Assembly (NCBI GenBank): GCA_002696035.1
Contig: NZQV01000010.1
Span: 558,001-622,000 of the forward strand
Direction of reading: 5' to 3'
Origin: Balneola sp.
GTDB lineage: Bacteria > Bacteroidota > Rhodothermia > Balneolales > Balneolaceae
DNA length: 64,000 nt
The notes beneath the pieces are model-generated. The model saw only the letters and a list, made by a program, of their open reading frames with translations, did no database searches and was not told where the DNA came from. Made by a program: the position numbers and the translations under genes. This document shows, one piece after another, positions 62,321 to 64,000 of this stretch. The first letter of the stretch is position 1. Each line of letters opens with the position of its first letter.

Positions 62321-63691
62321 ATGAACATGCTCAATAAAATATGGTTCAGTTATAAAAACAAAATCACCCAAAACTGTACGGATGATTTTGTTGCAGATAC
62401 CTCCCTCGCCTACTGGCAAAACCGACTGTTTGCCGCCTCCGTGGTTTATATCATTCCTCTAAGCCTCGTGGCCATCATTCCCGGGATTTATATAGCTTAC
62501 ATTACCGAACTAAAGTGGTTAATTGTATCTGACATAATAGCTATGCTGACGATCCTTATTGTGGCTTTTGCCCCGGGATTATCTGTATTCGTACGCAAAC
62601 TATTGTTTAACAGTGTGCTATATCTCACCTCCCTGGCCTTACTTATTTATTTGGGGTCTTTTGGTCCCGGCCTGTTATACCTCCTCGGGATATCAATTTT
62701 TATTGTTCTTAGCCTGGATAAGAAATATGGCTACATAGCGGTCGGTTTAAACACGCTAATATGCATGGTGGTTGGCGTGTTTATATACTACGAAATTGGT
62801 ACCATTGAAATATTGAGCCAGTATGGTTTGGGAACCTGGATAGCTGTTTCAACCAACCTGATCTTTCTAAGTGCCGTTTCTGCCGCCCTGATTCCTATTT
62901 TATTCGAGGGCTTACAAACAGCTATTGTAAAGGAGAATAAGCTCAGAACAGATCTTCAGTATGAACAGGCAAAATTAAAGTCTTCGGTCGAAGAACTTCA
63001 CCAAAAGAATAAGGAACTGGAGCAGTTTTCATACACCATATCGCATGACCTTAAAGAACCCCTTCGGATGATCCGAAATTTCATGGAGTTGCTGGAGCGC
63101 AAATATGGAGATCAGCTCGATGAAAAAGCCCACAACTATATTCATTATGCCACCGATGGAGCACGGCGTATGGCTCAGTCAATTGATGATTTGCTTGAAT
63201 ATTCCAGGATTGGACGCTTATATAATAACGTCGAAGAGGTAGATCTTAACTCTATGATCACCGAGATCATGGAACCCATCAATTCCAAAGACAATCCCGA
63301 GAGTGTACGTATTGAGTATTCAGATCTCCCACGAATAGAGGCCGTTCCAATTTGTATGAAGATGATACTCCAGAATCTGATCACGAACGGCATTAAATAT
63401 CAACCCAAAGGACAGCAACCGGAGATCAAAATATCAGCTAAAGAACACGATAAATACTGGGAGTTTGCGGTGGCTGACAATGGAATAGGTATAGAGGATG
63501 AATATCAAGAAGAGGTTTTTAACTTATTCAGGCGCCTTCACACCCGAGATCATTATGCAGGAAGTGGAATGGGGCTGGCAATTTCAAAAAAGATAGTTGA
63601 GCAGCATGGCGGTGAGATTTGGGTTGAATCCAAACCGGGCGACGGCAGTACCTTCTTTTTTACCATTCAAAAGAATATGGACAAGAAATGA
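62321..63691 (+). CDS. Membrane-bound histidine kinase
   Basis: A 456-residue protein with six to seven N-terminal helices (about 45-195), a coiled linker, and a HisKA/HATPase core: TISHDLKEPLRM with His242, ITNGIKYQPKG, DNGIGIEDEYQ and GSGMGLAISKKIVEQHGGEIWVESKPGDGST. The core is close to that of the preceding large kinase (for instance RLHTRD, SGxGxGLAISKKIV), so the two probably arose by duplication. ATG at 62321 is taken rather than 62228, which would run back into the preceding gene. Its four-base overlap with the next start suggests co-translation. Confidence 0.88.
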   Translation: MNMLNKIWFSYKNKITQNCTDDFVADTSLAYWQNRLFAASVVYIIPLSLVAIIPGIYIAYITELKWLIVSDIIAMLTILIVAFAPGLSVFVRKLLFNSVLYLTSLALLIYLGSFGPGLLYLLGISIFIVLSLDKKYGYIAVGLNTLICMVVGVFIYYEIGTIEILSQYGLGTWIAVSTNLIFLSAVSAALIPILFEGLQTAIVKENKLRTDLQYEQAKLKSSVEELHQKNKELEQFSYTISHDLKEPLRMIRNFMELLERKYGDQLDEKAHNYIHYATDGARRMAQSIDDLLEYSRIGRLYNNVEEVDLNSMITEIMEPINSKDNPESVRIEYSDLPRIEAVPICMKMILQNLITNGIKYQPKGQQPEIKISAKEHDKYWEFAVADNGIGIEDEYQEEVFNLFRRLHTRDHYAGSGMGLAISKKIVEQHGGEIWVESKPGDGSTFFFTIQKNMDKK

Positions 63692-64000
63692 AGCACCCGA
63701 TCGATGATATAAAAAACGACTCCTGTCCATATACCCCGCCACTTAAGAAAGAAGTATTTGATTTTAATTGCATTTTAGAGGATGTTGAAAAAAATAAGGG
63801 TGCAGAAATTGCACACTATGAGGTGATAATAGGTATATATTCAGGTCTGACAGAAATTCCCTTTCTAAAACTAAAACACGAGAGGGTTTTTCAGAGTTTA
63901 TTAACCAGGAGTATCTATTTCTACATATTGGGAGTACTTTCGCAGATATATTTTTTTTGTATAGAACAAAATGAACGTTGGTTATTTAAATTGCAGAAAA
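63688..64000 (+). CDS. Unrecognised protein, N-terminal part (cut by window edge)
   Basis: At least 104 residues are open to the window end, starting with ATG at 63688, which overlaps the TGA of the histidine kinase (ATGA). The N-terminus is soluble and charged (MKHPIDDIKNDSCPYTPPLKKEVFDFN); about 45-75 includes AHYEVIIGIYSG and a moderately hydrophobic run SIYFYILGVLSQIYFF near 78-93. I do not recognise it. Coupling to a histidine kinase would suit a regulator or partner, but the segment shows no receiver motifs. Confidence 0.55.
   Translation, partial: MKHPIDDIKNDSCPYTPPLKKEVFDFNCILEDVEKNKGAEIAHYEVIIGIYSGLTEIPFLKLKHERVFQSLLTRSIYFYILGVLSQIYFFCIEQNERWLFKLQK

Noticed and set aside
1-64000. 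tRNA, rRNA, CRISPR arrays, prophage or genomic island borders
   Set aside because: No cloverleaf with CCA end, no evenly spaced direct repeats, and no integrase or phage genes were seen; the intergenic spaces are short and filled with coding context.

Overview
The window reads as chromosomal DNA from a marine Bacteroidetes-like bacterium, most probably a member of Balneolota (Balneola/Gracilimonas type). The reasons are a type IX secretion C-terminal sorting domain, DUF5777 and YceI periplasmic proteins beside diheme-like cytochromes, a BshC bacillithiol enzyme, a moderate GC content, and promoter-like boxes of the TTG / TAnnTTTG kind. No phage, insertion sequence, CRISPR array, tRNA or rRNA was found. 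Species placement is inference from gene content.

Layout. 1-6845 (minus strand): a housekeeping run with psd (cut by the window edge), rseP, dxr, an HDAC-family deacetylase, a PgeF-like protein, aroE, an SRPBCC protein and tmk. 6846-7239 is non-coding and carries two palindromic elements. 7240-15554 (plus): metG coupled to a GH13 debranching enzyme, an NSS transporter, then efp-accB-accC-gcvH. 15555-15952 is non-coding and holds a hairpin terminator and a long nested inverted repeat. 15953-24933: guaA, a membrane protein of unknown function, an AbgT-type transporter, a TPR/periplasmic-binding fusion, mltG, a D15-like barrel and an HD hydrolase. 25044-27542 (plus): a four-gene envelope cluster (c-type cytochrome lipoprotein, YceI, DUF5777 barrel, T9SS-exported cytochrome paralogue). 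27548-28193: TM2 and DUF2752 proteins.

28224-43148 (minus) is the most interesting region: a nine-gene, tightly overlapped Pel-like exopolysaccharide operon. Order of transcription is response regulator/histidine kinase, response regulator-GAF, a GT4 glycosyltransferase, PelF, PelG, a GAF/HD-GYP-like protein with a degenerate catalytic signature, a GH114-type lipoprotein hydrolase, a 685-residue polytopic membrane protein, and a 1307-residue lipoprotein that joins a deacetylase-like domain, a helical repeat region and an outer-membrane barrel. The canonical pelC, pelD and pelE are not recognisable; their roles may be filled by the unfamiliar components.

43293-46865 (minus): PspC protein, 5-formyl-THF cyclo-ligase, bshC and a DUF151 nuclease-like protein. 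47086-54480 (plus): nuoABCDEFGH of respiratory complex I, closed by a terminator after nuoH, so nuoI-N must lie elsewhere. 54638-55669: a lipoprotein and a small barrel-like secreted protein. 55846-64000: a 2149-residue cytoplasmic kinase with about thirteen PAS and two GAF-like domains, a membrane histidine kinase with a similar catalytic core, and the start of an unrecognised gene coupled to it.
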